Assembly (NCBI RefSeq): GCF_000378385.1
Contig: NZ_KB899667.1
Span: 1-64,000 of the forward strand
DNA from: Paenibacillus daejeonensis DSM 15491
Lineage (GTDB): Bacteria > Bacillota > Bacilli > Paenibacillales > Paenibacillaceae
Direction of reading: 5' to 3'
Length of the DNA: 64,000 bases
Below are positions 31,940 to 40,222 of this stretch, one piece after another (the first letter of the stretch is position 1; each line of letters begins with the position of its first letter). A model generated the notes under the pieces. That model did not search any database. It saw only the letters and a list, made by a program, of their open reading frames with translations, and was not told where the DNA came from. The position numbers and the translations under genes are program-made.

Positions 31940-32863
31940 ATGAGCAAACCGATCGCTGGCAGCAGCTGGATACGCAATCTGCAGCGGAACAAATGGATTT
32001 ACGTCATGATCATGCCGGGATTGCTGTTTATTCTGATCTATAAATACATTCCGATGTACGGCCTTATCATCAGCTTTCAGAATTACAGACCGTATAAAGG
32101 CATTATGGGAAGCGACTTTGTTGGTTTTGAGCATTTTCAACGGTTGTTCACATCACCGGATTTCTGGATGATTTTTTCAAACACGCTTATTTTGTTTGGC
32201 TTGCAGTTACTTATTTTCTTCCCGATTCCGATTATTCTAGCCCTCATGCTCAATGAGCTGCGGTCCGAGAAGTACAAGCGGGGCATCCAGACACTCATCT
32301 ATCTGCCTCACTTTATGTCCTGGGTCATTGTCGTCTCCATCAGCTTTGTTATCTTCACGGTTGATGGTGGACTCATCAATGGTGCGTTGGAGAGTATGGG
32401 CTTTCAGAGGATAAACTTCTTGCTGTCGGAGTCTTGGTTCCGGCCGATGTATATTTTGCAGGTAATTTGGCGCGAAGCTGGCTGGGGCACGATTATTTTC
32501 CTGGCAGCGATTGCAGGCGTGGACCCTCAGCTCTATGAAGCGGCCAAGATGGACGGGGCCAACCGACTGAGGCAGATGTTTAGCATCACATTGCCCTCGA
32601 TCAAGCCGGTTATCGTCGTACTGTTAATTCTGAAGATCGGAGATGTACTGGAGCTGGGATTTGAGCATGTGTATCTGCTCCTCAATGCCACCAACCGCCA
32701 AGTAGCCGAGATCTTCGATACGTATGTCTATGTCTCTGGGATCTTGCAGGGCCAATTCAGTTATTCTACAGCCGTTGGTTTCTTCAAGGGGTTTGTAGGT
32801 CTGATCCTGGTCATGGGCGCGAACTGGCTAGCCAAAAAATACGGCGAAGAAGGCATCTATTAG
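31940..32863 (+). CDS. Sugar ABC transporter permease, LplB type
   Basis: A 307-residue MalF-like permease with six predicted helices. The family opening WIYVMIMPGLLFILIYKYIP and the EAA loop EAAKMDGANRLRQMFSITLP are clear. TAGGAGGG (about 31922-31929) serves the ATG at 31940; the frame runs upstream to 31907 through the hairpin repeat. It partners with the binding protein at 30265 and the LplC-type permease that follows after 37 bases. Energy must come from an ATPase encoded elsewhere, such as an MsmX-type protein. Confidence 0.92.
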   Translation: MSKPIAGSSWIRNLQRNKWIYVMIMPGLLFILIYKYIPMYGLIISFQNYRPYKGIMGSDFVGFEHFQRLFTSPDFWMIFSNTLILFGLQLLIFFPIPIILALMLNELRSEKYKRGIQTLIYLPHFMSWVIVVSISFVIFTVDGGLINGALESMGFQRINFLLSESWFRPMYILQVIWREAGWGTIIFLAAIAGVDPQLYEAAKMDGANRLRQMFSITLPSIKPVIVVLLILKIGDVLELGFEHVYLLLNATNRQVAEIFDTYVYVSGILQGQFSYSTAVGFFKGFVGLILVMGANWLAKKYGEEGIY

Positions 32864-32900
32864 TGAAACGCTGGTAAGAAGCCGGCCGGGAGGAGGAAAA

Positions 32901-33779
32901 ATGATGGTAGGCGACAAATCTTGGAGCAGTCGGATGTTTGCGCTAATCAACGGCGGATTATTGGGGCTGTTTGCTCTGGCAACCGTGCTGCCGTTCATCC
33001 ATGTCTTCGGCAGCTCGTTTGCCACGGCGGGCGAGATTGCCGCCAAGCGGTTCTTATTAATTCCAACCACCTTTACATTCGACGCATACCGCTATATCTT
33101 CTCGACGAATACGATCATGAAGGCGATGGGGGTCTCGGTGTTTGTTACGGTGCTCGGTACGTTCTGGAGCATGCTGATCTCAGTGATGACGGCTTACGGG
33201 CTGTCCCGCAAGGATATTATTGGCCGTCAGGTGATTATGTTTTTGTTTGTCTTCACCATGCTGTTCAGCGGGGGGATGATTCCTACCTTTCTCGTCGTCA
33301 AGGAGACGGGACTGCTGGATTCCTATCTTTCCCTGATCGTCCCGGTGACGATTAATGTTTTCAACATGATTATCCTCAAGACGTTCTTCCAGGGGCTGCC
33401 GGACGGGCTGGAGGAGTCGGCCAAGATTGACGGCTGTAACGATTGGGGAATTCTGTTCCGCATCGTGATTCCCTGCTCCATGCCGGCCATTGCGACTATT
33501 TCGTTATTTTACGCGGTGACTTACTGGAATACGTACATGCATGCGATTATGTATCTGAGCGATGCTGCCAAATGGCCGGTGCAAGTGCTCCTGCGTCAGA
33601 TCGTTATCCTGGCTGGCGGCATGAACTTTGACAACTCGGTCTATACCGACGTCCCGCCGCCTGCGCAATCGGTCAAGATGGCTGTCATTGTCGTCGCGAC
33701 GATGCCGATTCTGCTGCTCTATCCGTTTCTGCAGAAACACTTTACCAAGGGTGCATTGCTTGGTTCCGTGAAGGCGTAA
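32901..33779 (+). CDS. Sugar ABC transporter permease, LplC/YtcP type
   Basis: A 292-residue MalG-like permease with six helices. The opening LFALATVLPFIHVFGSSFA, the EAA loop EESAKIDGCNDWGILFRIVI and the C-terminal end HFTKGALLGSVKA are diagnostic for the LplC/YtcP group. GGAGGAGGA precedes two adjacent ATGs (32901 and 32904). It is the last gene of the importer operon and is followed by a terminator at 33812. Confidence 0.92.
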   Translation: MMVGDKSWSSRMFALINGGLLGLFALATVLPFIHVFGSSFATAGEIAAKRFLLIPTTFTFDAYRYIFSTNTIMKAMGVSVFVTVLGTFWSMLISVMTAYGLSRKDIIGRQVIMFLFVFTMLFSGGMIPTFLVVKETGLLDSYLSLIVPVTINVFNMIILKTFFQGLPDGLEESAKIDGCNDWGILFRIVIPCSMPAIATISLFYAVTYWNTYMHAIMYLSDAAKWPVQVLLRQIVILAGGMNFDNSVYTDVPPPAQSVKMAVIVVATMPILLLYPFLQKHFTKGALLGSVKA

Positions 33780-33811
33780 TCCTTCAATGCGTGAAGAATA
33801 ATAGAATAAGG

Positions 33812-33841
33812 GAAGCCGCTCCTCGAAGAGCGGTTTTTTTT
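33812..33841 (+). terminator. Terminator of the first sugar importer operon
   Basis: CCGCTC-CTCGAA-GAGCGG followed by eight T. Confidence 0.92.
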
Positions 33842-33880
33842 GTGCATAGGCTTGCCCTGCAATCCGCCAACCTTCGCAGT

Positions 33881-33990
33881 AACGCACTTTTGTTCCTCTA
33901 TTTGCTCGGACTCCCGCCACGCGCCCTCTGAAACGCACTTTTTGTTCCTCTATTTGCTCGGCAACCCGCTGATTGTCCGTTGAACGCACC
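33881..33990 (+). repeat. Two direct repeats with AACGCACTTT and CTATTTGCTCGG
   Basis: A near-identical 29-30 base sequence occurs at 33881-33909 and 33932-33961 (AACGCACTTT, TTGTTCCTC, TATTTGCTCGG), with the second copy one T longer. A third partial copy, GAACGCACC, lies at about 33982-33990. The period is about 51 bases. No gene is seen here. Confidence 0.8.
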
Positions 33991-34066
33991 AGGTCGCCAT
34001 CAGAGCTTGGAGTGCACTCTCTTAGAATTGTCCCACGGATGAAGTTTATTCTTGTATATAGACTCC

Positions 34067-34095
34067 TATAATTTTACATGGTGAAAACGTTTTAA
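34067..34095 (+). promoter_or_regulatory. Promoter -10 box and cre-like site before the sensor kinase gene
   Basis: TATAAT (34067-34072) is followed by TGAAAACGTTTTAA (34082-34095), close to the catabolite-responsive element consensus bound by CcpA. This would repress the sensor pair when preferred sugars are present. No strong -35 box is seen. Confidence 0.6.
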
Positions 34096-34179
34096 CGTTG
34101 GTATTCTTCTTAATACAGCCGCAGAATCTATACGAATCAAGAGAACTCGGCAGAGGATGTACCAGGGGAGAGCGATAGG

Positions 34180-35955
34180 ATGCGAGAGATATGGCGTTAC
34201 CTGACCGGCTTGCGGAGCAGTATCCGCAGCAAGCTGATGCTTGCGATGATTCTGGTTGCTTCGGTTCCAGTTGCCGTCGTCACCGGCATGGCGGCCGACA
34301 CGAATCGAAAGTCCATTGAAGCCGAGGTCGTAGAGTCGAATCTGACGAACATGACCTGGACGCGTCTGTATCTGAGCGATCAGTTCGTGCAGCTCAATAA
34401 TTTGATGTATTCCATTATGATTAATCAGAATCTAAACGATTATTTAAGGTATGTTGACCAAGCAGAACTCTCCAGTCAATATACCGCGCAGCGTAATCTG
34501 CTGGAGGGGCTGACAGCGAGTTACTACTCCGCCAACAAGAATGTAACGGCTATAGAGCTGTATCTTCCAGACGCCCAGAAACGGTTTGTCATTAATTCGG
34601 ACGGCAGCAATATTCTGCCGCAGACAACGTCACCGCCAGAATACGCAGAGCTATTCGAGAGTGGCGAAGCCAGTGTAATCATGCCGCTTCCGGGGCAGCC
34701 CGGACAGTTCAAGCTGATTCGCAGCATCAACCGATTCGAGACAAGACAACCCTACGGCGGTATCGCGTTTACCCTGAAATGGTCCATGCTGGATCAAGCA
34801 CTGGAGTTGCTGAATCCCGGAACGCGTCATACGGTATTGATAGCGAACGGGAGCGGAGAAGTGCTGTACCATCCCGACGGCCAGGAGCTATCGCAGCGCA
34901 TGATTACTGAAGCTGCGGCGCGGGCGGGTGAGCTTGGCTATGGGAGAATCGATGGACACTATGTGTTCTATGATCGAGTTGAGCCAAGCGATCTGATTAT
35001 GCTCAAGCTGATTCCTGATGCTTTCATTAACCAGAGCGCTTGGAGAACGATGACGAACGGACTCATTATCGGAGCGATTTCGGTCATTGCTGCAATTGTG
35101 ACAGCTGGCATCCTGGCCTGGCGGCTTGCTCGGCCGATTACCCGCTTGGCGCGTTCCATGCAGGTGTTGAACCCAATGAAGGATCATCCGGTGGTCCCGA
35201 GCGGACGTACAGATGAGATTGGACTATTGGAGACAAAATTCGCCAATCTGACCAGCCGTATTCGTGAGCATATTAAGAATGAATATAGTATGAAGCTGGA
35301 GAAGCAAACAGCGGAGTTGAAGGCGCTGCAGGCTCAGATTAATCCTCACTTCCTCCAGAATACGCTGCAATTGATCGGAAGCACCTTGTTCAGAAGCACA
35401 CCTGCGGAGAGCTACGCGATTATCCGCGCGCTAAGTCAGATGTTCCGCTACATCATTCGTGAGCCTAACGATTTGGCTACGATTAAGGAAGAGGTAGAGC
35501 ATTTGCGACATTATTTATATATTCAGCAATGGCGCTATGAGTCGAGGTTGAACAGCTCTCTTCACGTCGATGATGCGGCATTGGCTTGCAAGCTGCCGCG
35601 ACTGACGCTCCAGCCCCTCGTGGAAAATGCGTTTGTACATGGGTTGGAGCAGCAAGCGGGCAGTTGGAATCTGGACATTAGAGTGCTGTATCAATATCCG
35701 GATGTTCTGATTGAGGTGTGCGACAACGGGGCGGGGATGACGGAATCTAGAAGATCGGAGGTTCTGAACAGGATGGATGCGTCACATGAGCAGATGTGGT
35801 CCACTAATGGCAGGATCGGTTTGTCTAACGTTGCGTCGCGGCTGCGTCTGCACTTCGGAGACGACAATCGGTTGTCTATCAAGAGCAGGCCAGGCGCGGG
35901 AACGACGATTTCATTTCGGATTCCTGCACACGAAGAGGAGGGGGAGCACGGATGA
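34180..35955 (+). CDS. Sensor histidine kinase, YesM/LytS-type
   Basis: A 591-residue membrane kinase. An N-terminal helix (about 18-40), an extracytoplasmic Cache-like sensor region, a second helix (about 288-310), a HAMP linker (LARPITRLARSMQ), then the His_kinase domain with phosphoacceptor His390 in AQINPHFLQNTLQ, and a HATPase domain with PLVENAFVHG and GAGMTE. The usual YNTL motif is QNTL here. It stands between two sugar importers, with the response regulator overlapping its stop. It probably senses an extracellular oligosaccharide and controls the importer at 37118, since the regulator gene directly precedes it. AGGGGAGAG precedes the ATG. Confidence 0.93.
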   Translation: MREIWRYLTGLRSSIRSKLMLAMILVASVPVAVVTGMAADTNRKSIEAEVVESNLTNMTWTRLYLSDQFVQLNNLMYSIMINQNLNDYLRYVDQAELSSQYTAQRNLLEGLTASYYSANKNVTAIELYLPDAQKRFVINSDGSNILPQTTSPPEYAELFESGEASVIMPLPGQPGQFKLIRSINRFETRQPYGGIAFTLKWSMLDQALELLNPGTRHTVLIANGSGEVLYHPDGQELSQRMITEAAARAGELGYGRIDGHYVFYDRVEPSDLIMLKLIPDAFINQSAWRTMTNGLIIGAISVIAAIVTAGILAWRLARPITRLARSMQVLNPMKDHPVVPSGRTDEIGLLETKFANLTSRIREHIKNEYSMKLEKQTAELKALQAQINPHFLQNTLQLIGSTLFRSTPAESYAIIRALSQMFRYIIREPNDLATIKEEVEHLRHYLYIQQWRYESRLNSSLHVDDAALACKLPRLTLQPLVENAFVHGLEQQAGSWNLDIRVLYQYPDVLIEVCDNGAGMTESRRSEVLNRMDASHEQMWSTNGRIGLSNVASRLRLHFGDDNRLSIKSRPGAGTTISFRIPAHEEEGEHG

Positions 35956-37016
35956 TGAGTGTCATTATTGTGGACGACGAGCGATGGAACAGAGACATGA
36001 TCCGAACGCTCGGAGCTTGGGAGGAGCTGGACCTGGAGATCGTCGGAGAGGCAGAGGACGGCCAGTCGGCGTTGGAGCTCGCAGAGCGGCTGCAGCCAAC
36101 CATACTGATTACTGATATGAGAATGCCGGGGACCGATGGCATCTGGCTGCTGGAGCAAATCCGTCAGCTGCTGCCCAAAATACAAATTATCGTTGTTAGC
36201 GGCTACGACGATTTCAAATATACGAAGCCCGCTGTTCGTCATCAGGCGGTCGAATACCTATTGAAGCCAATCGACCCTGAGGAGCTGAATGATACGCTGG
36301 GCCGTTGCAAGCTACTAGCGGAGCAGTCACGCAGCTCCGCTCAGCCGCGATTGGCGGCGCTCGACAGAGAGGCGCAGCAATCGCTCTCCAGCTTGAAGCA
36401 TCTCCTGAGGCTGCACTTCAATAATCTTCATGAGGACGGGATCCGAGCCACGTGCGATCGGATGGCCCAAGAGTTAAACCAAGGCGGCAATGGCAGCGAA
36501 CAGGATGCGGCACTGGCGGAGCGTATTCGTCATGAGCTGGAGCTGCTGCTGGCAGAGCTGCTGGCAGTCAATGGGCTGGAGCCCGAGCCGGAAGCCGTAA
36601 TGCGTTACGACACTCTGGAGCAGTCGGTTGCGGCGATGGCGGACAGATACGGAGCGGCCATGCATCGGGTGGAGCAGAACCGCAAGCTCAAGCACAAGTT
36701 CAAGCTGGACGAGGTGCGGACGTATATCGATCTTCACTTTGCGGAGCCGTTGTCGCTGGAGCAGGTAGCGCGCATCTTCTTCGTGAGCAAAGAATATTTG
36801 AGCAAGCTGTATAAACAAACCTACGGCATTACTGTGATGGACTATGTGCTGCAGCGCCGGATGGAGCAGGCCAAAGCATGGCTGGAGGAAGAGGAGTTCT
36901 CCATTAAAACGATCGCAGAAATGACGGGCTATGAGGATATGTCTTATTTTTATCGCGTGTTCAAAAAGCACTATGGCGTGGCTCCCGGAGAAATGCGTAA
37001 ACAAGGTCGTCCTTAA
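35952..37016 (+). CDS. Response regulator, YesN-type (receiver plus AraC DNA-binding domain)
   Basis: A 354-residue response regulator. The receiver domain has DDE at 8-10, phosphoacceptor Asp55 in LITDMRMPG and the Lys in LLKPIDPEEL. A helical linker (about 120-250) leads to an AraC-type double helix-turn-helix in the last 100 residues (ARIFFVSKEYLSKLYKQTYG, then IAEMTGYEDMSYFYRVFKK). It overlaps the kinase gene by four bases. The likely target is the promoter at 37049-37077 just downstream. Confidence 0.94.
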   Translation: MMSVIIVDDERWNRDMIRTLGAWEELDLEIVGEAEDGQSALELAERLQPTILITDMRMPGTDGIWLLEQIRQLLPKIQIIVVSGYDDFKYTKPAVRHQAVEYLLKPIDPEELNDTLGRCKLLAEQSRSSAQPRLAALDREAQQSLSSLKHLLRLHFNNLHEDGIRATCDRMAQELNQGGNGSEQDAALAERIRHELELLLAELLAVNGLEPEPEAVMRYDTLEQSVAAMADRYGAAMHRVEQNRKLKHKFKLDEVRTYIDLHFAEPLSLEQVARIFFVSKEYLSKLYKQTYGITVMDYVLQRRMEQAKAWLEEEEFSIKTIAEMTGYEDMSYFYRVFKKHYGVAPGEMRKQGRP

Positions 37017-37048
37017 TATTATCCAATCCGACAGGTTAATTCCGTCCA

Positions 37049-37077
37049 ATTAAACGCTTACATGTTAGATCTATAAT
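37049..37077 (+). promoter_or_regulatory. Promoter with cre-like site before the second sugar importer
   Basis: TATAAT at 37072-37077 with a weak ATTAAA at 37049-37054 (17-base spacer). TTAAACGCTTACAT (37050-37063) overlaps the -35 and spacer and resembles half of a cre. CGCTTACAT is shared with the site before the secreted GH66 gene. Confidence 0.55.
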
Positions 37078-37117
37078 GAAAGCGTAATCACCAAACAAAC
37101 CTCTGGGAGGTCTCACA

Positions 37118-38419
37118 ATGATGAAGAAAAAAGGGAGTGTCCTTGTCGGACTGGTATTAAGCCTGGCTCTGCTGGCAGGCTGCGGAAGCAACGCGCAAAC
37201 GGGGACGAATGACGGAAGCGCAGCCGGCGGCGAGAAAGCAACAAGCGCGACACTGAAAATGTTCATTGCACAGCCGCGGTTCAAGGAGCAATATGATGCG
37301 CATATCGAGAAATTTAAAGCAAAGGTCAAAGCAGAGAAAAATATTGATCTGACAGTTCAAGTGGAGATGCCCAACCAGGACAATGCTGCCCAAATTCTGA
37401 AGACCAGACTGGCTTCCAACGATGCACCGGACTTGTTCGTCATCCATGCCATCAATGACATTCCGCAGTATTCCAAAGCCGGTTATCTGGCGGACCTGTC
37501 GGATCAGCCATTTGCAGGCAAGCTGCTGGACAGTGTCAAGCCAGCAGTGACGAACAGCGAGGGTCAGGTCGTGGCCGTGCCGCTCGAGTCTCTCTCCTGG
37601 GGGTACTTGTACAACAAGCAAATTTTTGAGGAGAACGGACTGACCCCGCCAGCAACGTTGTCAGAGATGGAGGCGGTCATCGCCAAGTTGAACGAGCAGA
37701 ACATCACACCATTTATTCTCTCCTACAAGGAAGCCTGGGTTCCGCAGTTGTTCCTTCCATTGACCGTGGGAGCTGCAATCCAGACAGAAGACGGTATGAA
37801 GGATTTCGTTGAACGGATGAATGAAGACAAAGGCTCGTTCAGTGAAATGAAATCCATGTTCGACATTATTGATCTGGTCAACAGCAACGGTACAGACCGT
37901 GCGCTGGAGGTTGGTCCGGATGATGGAGCTGCGGCCTTCGCACAAGGCAAAGCCGCCATGTGGCTGCAAGGACCGTGGTACGCCGATACGATTCTAAAAT
38001 CCAATCCGGATATCGACTTCGGTGTCGCCGCCTTGCCGGTAAGCGAGAATCCCGATGCGTCACTCATAAATCTGAGCGTATCGTCCTCGATGGCCATGTA
38101 CGCAGATACCAAGAACAAAGAGTTGTCGCTGGAGTTCCTGAACTTCCTGCTGGACGATCAAGAATCCAATGTCTTGTACGAGGCACTGAAATTCAACCCC
38201 ATCGCGACGGTGCATACGTTCAAGAGCTACCCGTGGGTGGACGACGCAACGGCGTACGTACAGGAAGGCAAGTCTTATCAGGATCCCCGAATTCCACAGG
38301 CTGTTAAGGATGAAGTAGGCAAGGCACTCCAATCCTATGTAGCTGGCCAAATGGACCAGGATGCTGTGCTGAAGGCGCTCGACAAGGCCTGGAAGGATTA
38401 CAACAAGGTGAACAAGTAG
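37118..38419 (+). CDS. Sugar ABC transporter substrate-binding lipoprotein, family 1
   Basis: A 433-residue lipoprotein. The signal peptide MMKKKGSVLVGLVLSLALL ends in lipobox LAGC, followed by a Gly/Ser/Thr linker. The mature domain has family 1 features (LKTRLASNDAPDLFVIHAIN, then AAFAQGKAAMWLQGPWYA). Two ATGs at 37118 and 37121 are possible. It belongs to an operon with two permease genes and a GH42 beta-galactosidase, so the ligand is probably a galactose-containing oligosaccharide. A hairpin with a short T-run after its stop may lower expression of the permease genes relative to it. Confidence 0.92.
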   Translation: MMKKKGSVLVGLVLSLALLAGCGSNAQTGTNDGSAAGGEKATSATLKMFIAQPRFKEQYDAHIEKFKAKVKAEKNIDLTVQVEMPNQDNAAQILKTRLASNDAPDLFVIHAINDIPQYSKAGYLADLSDQPFAGKLLDSVKPAVTNSEGQVVAVPLESLSWGYLYNKQIFEENGLTPPATLSEMEAVIAKLNEQNITPFILSYKEAWVPQLFLPLTVGAAIQTEDGMKDFVERMNEDKGSFSEMKSMFDIIDLVNSNGTDRALEVGPDDGAAAFAQGKAAMWLQGPWYADTILKSNPDIDFGVAALPVSENPDASLINLSVSSSMAMYADTKNKELSLEFLNFLLDDQESNVLYEALKFNPIATVHTFKSYPWVDDATAYVQEGKSYQDPRIPQAVKDEVGKALQSYVAGQMDQDAVLKALDKAWKDYNKVNK

Positions 38420-38443
38420 AAGTAGAACAGCTAACAGAGCAGG

Positions 38444-38485
38444 CCGCGGGCCATTGGGCTCAAGACAATTGTCCCGCGGTTTTCT
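38444..38485 (+). terminator. Attenuating terminator between binding protein and permease genes
   Basis: CCGCGGG (38444-38450) and CCCGCGG (38473-38479) pair around CCA..TTG sequences and are followed by TTTTCT. The position after a binding-protein gene suggests partial termination, so that binding protein is made in excess. Confidence 0.65.
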
Positions 38486-38513
38486 AGACACCGGATGAAG
38501 GAGTGAAGCTGCC

Positions 38514-39398
38514 ATGGCTGCTAAAAGCTACAAGAGGCTGCTGTCGCTGGCTGCGTTTGTAATGCCGGCTTTTATTTTGTACACCTTGTTTTTGCTGGTC
38601 CCGACCATAGGCGGCATGTACTACAGCTTTACCGATTGGAACGGCTTGAATAGAGCCTATGAATTCATCGGCTTTGCCAATTTTGTTGAAGCGCTGCGAG
38701 AGGATCCGGACTTCGTCCATTCCTTATGGTTCACTCTGAAGTATGTGATGTTCATGCTGGTACTGCAAAATGTCTTCGCGCTGCTGCTGGCCTTGTTTAT
38801 TGAGACGAAGTTTCGCAGCAAGGGCTTGTTCCGTACTGTGCTGTTCATGCCGAATATGATCAGCACGATCATTAGCGCGTTCATGTGGACGTTCGTCTTC
38901 TCTCAGGTGCTGCCACAATTGGGGGAAAGAGCAGGCTTAGGCTTCCTTAATCAATCTTGGCTCGGCGATCCTGGCACCTCGTTCTACAGCATCCTCATCG
39001 TCTCATTGTGGAACGGTGTTGGCTACATGATGATCATTTATCTGGCTGCACTGCAAGGCGTCCCGCAGTCGCTTCGGGAAGCGGCGGTGATTGACGGGGC
39101 CAGGCCCTGGCAAGTGTTGCGTCATGTAACCCTGCCAATGATTACGCATGCGATTACGATCTGTCTGTTCTTGACGCTCAACGGGGCCTTCAAGGTGTTC
39201 GAGGTTGTCTACGGCTTGACAGGTGGTGGGCCGGGACGCTCAACGCAAGTCATTACTTTGAATATTTATGAAGAGGCCTTCTCCAATAACTTCCGATACG
39301 GATACGCCAGTGCCAAGTCCGTCATTTTATTTCTTGTTATTCTTATTTTCACGTTCATTCAGATCAGCATCACGAAGCGGCGGGAGGTGGAGGCATGA
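38514..39398 (+). CDS. Sugar ABC transporter permease, MalF/UgpA type
   Basis: A 294-residue permease with six helices. FVMPAFILYTLFLLVPTIGG opens the first helix, and the EAA loop REAAVIDGARPWQVLRHVTLP is intact. GGAGTGAAG precedes the ATG. The stop overlaps the next permease gene (ATGA), so the two are coupled. Confidence 0.94.
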   Translation: MAAKSYKRLLSLAAFVMPAFILYTLFLLVPTIGGMYYSFTDWNGLNRAYEFIGFANFVEALREDPDFVHSLWFTLKYVMFMLVLQNVFALLLALFIETKFRSKGLFRTVLFMPNMISTIISAFMWTFVFSQVLPQLGERAGLGFLNQSWLGDPGTSFYSILIVSLWNGVGYMMIIYLAALQGVPQSLREAAVIDGARPWQVLRHVTLPMITHAITICLFLTLNGAFKVFEVVYGLTGGGPGRSTQVITLNIYEEAFSNNFRYGYASAKSVILFLVILIFTFIQISITKRREVEA

Positions 39399-40222
39399 GG
39401 ACCGGACGTTTTTCTTCTCTGCTCATTACGCTGGCGCTTGTCCTCGCTTCCCTGATCGCCGTGTTTCCGATCTATCTGGCCATTATTAATTCCTTCAAAA
39501 CACAAGGCGAGATGTTTGCTTCCTTTACAGCGCTGCCGACATCCTTGCGGCTAGACAACTACACGGAAGCTTTTGCCCGACTCTCGATGATGAGCAGCCT
39601 GGCCAACTCCATAACGGTCTCCGTACTGGGCATTGGCGGCATTCTTCTATGTGCTTCATTGGCAGGGTATAAGCTGTCACGTACCCCCGGCCGTCTGAGC
39701 CAGTTCATCTTCTACCTGTTCGTCGCTTCCATGATGGTGCCGTTTCATTCGATTATGATTCCTCTGACCCGGATGGCGAAGGAGTTGAATGTGCAGGGCT
39801 CGATCTATGGCCTTTCGCTGATCTACATCGGTTTGGGCGTCAATATGGCGATTTTCCTGTACCATGGCTTTGTCAAAGGTGTGCCGCGGGAGCTGGAGGA
39901 ATCGGCCCATATCGACGGCTGCAACGAGTGGCAAACGTACTTTCGGATTATCTTTCCATTGCTGCTGCCGATTACAGTGACGATCGCGATACTGGACTTT
40001 CTCTGGATCTGGAACGATTTTCTGCTGCCGCTGCTTATGCTGACCAACGCCGACTCCTATACGCTGATTATCTCCACCAACAAGCTGTTTGGGGAGTATA
40101 ACACAGAGTGGTCGCTGGTACTGGCGGCACTGGTTCTGACAGCGATTCCGGTCGTGCTGATTTTCATGTTTTTTCAACGTTATATTATGGCAGGCATTAC
40201 GGAAGGAGCGGTCAAAGGCTGA
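39395..40222 (+). CDS. Sugar ABC transporter permease, MalG/UgpE type
   Basis: A 275-residue permease with six helices. The EAA loop EESAHIDGCNEWQTYFRIIF and the end RYIMAGITEGAVKG are characteristic of MalG-like permeases. GGAGGTGGAGG precedes the ATG, which overlaps the previous stop. Its own stop overlaps the GH42 start, so importer and hydrolase are translationally coupled. Confidence 0.94.
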   Translation: MRTGRFSSLLITLALVLASLIAVFPIYLAIINSFKTQGEMFASFTALPTSLRLDNYTEAFARLSMMSSLANSITVSVLGIGGILLCASLAGYKLSRTPGRLSQFIFYLFVASMMVPFHSIMIPLTRMAKELNVQGSIYGLSLIYIGLGVNMAIFLYHGFVKGVPRELEESAHIDGCNEWQTYFRIIFPLLLPITVTIAILDFLWIWNDFLLPLLMLTNADSYTLIISTNKLFGEYNTEWSLVLAALVLTAIPVVLIFMFFQRYIMAGITEGAVKG

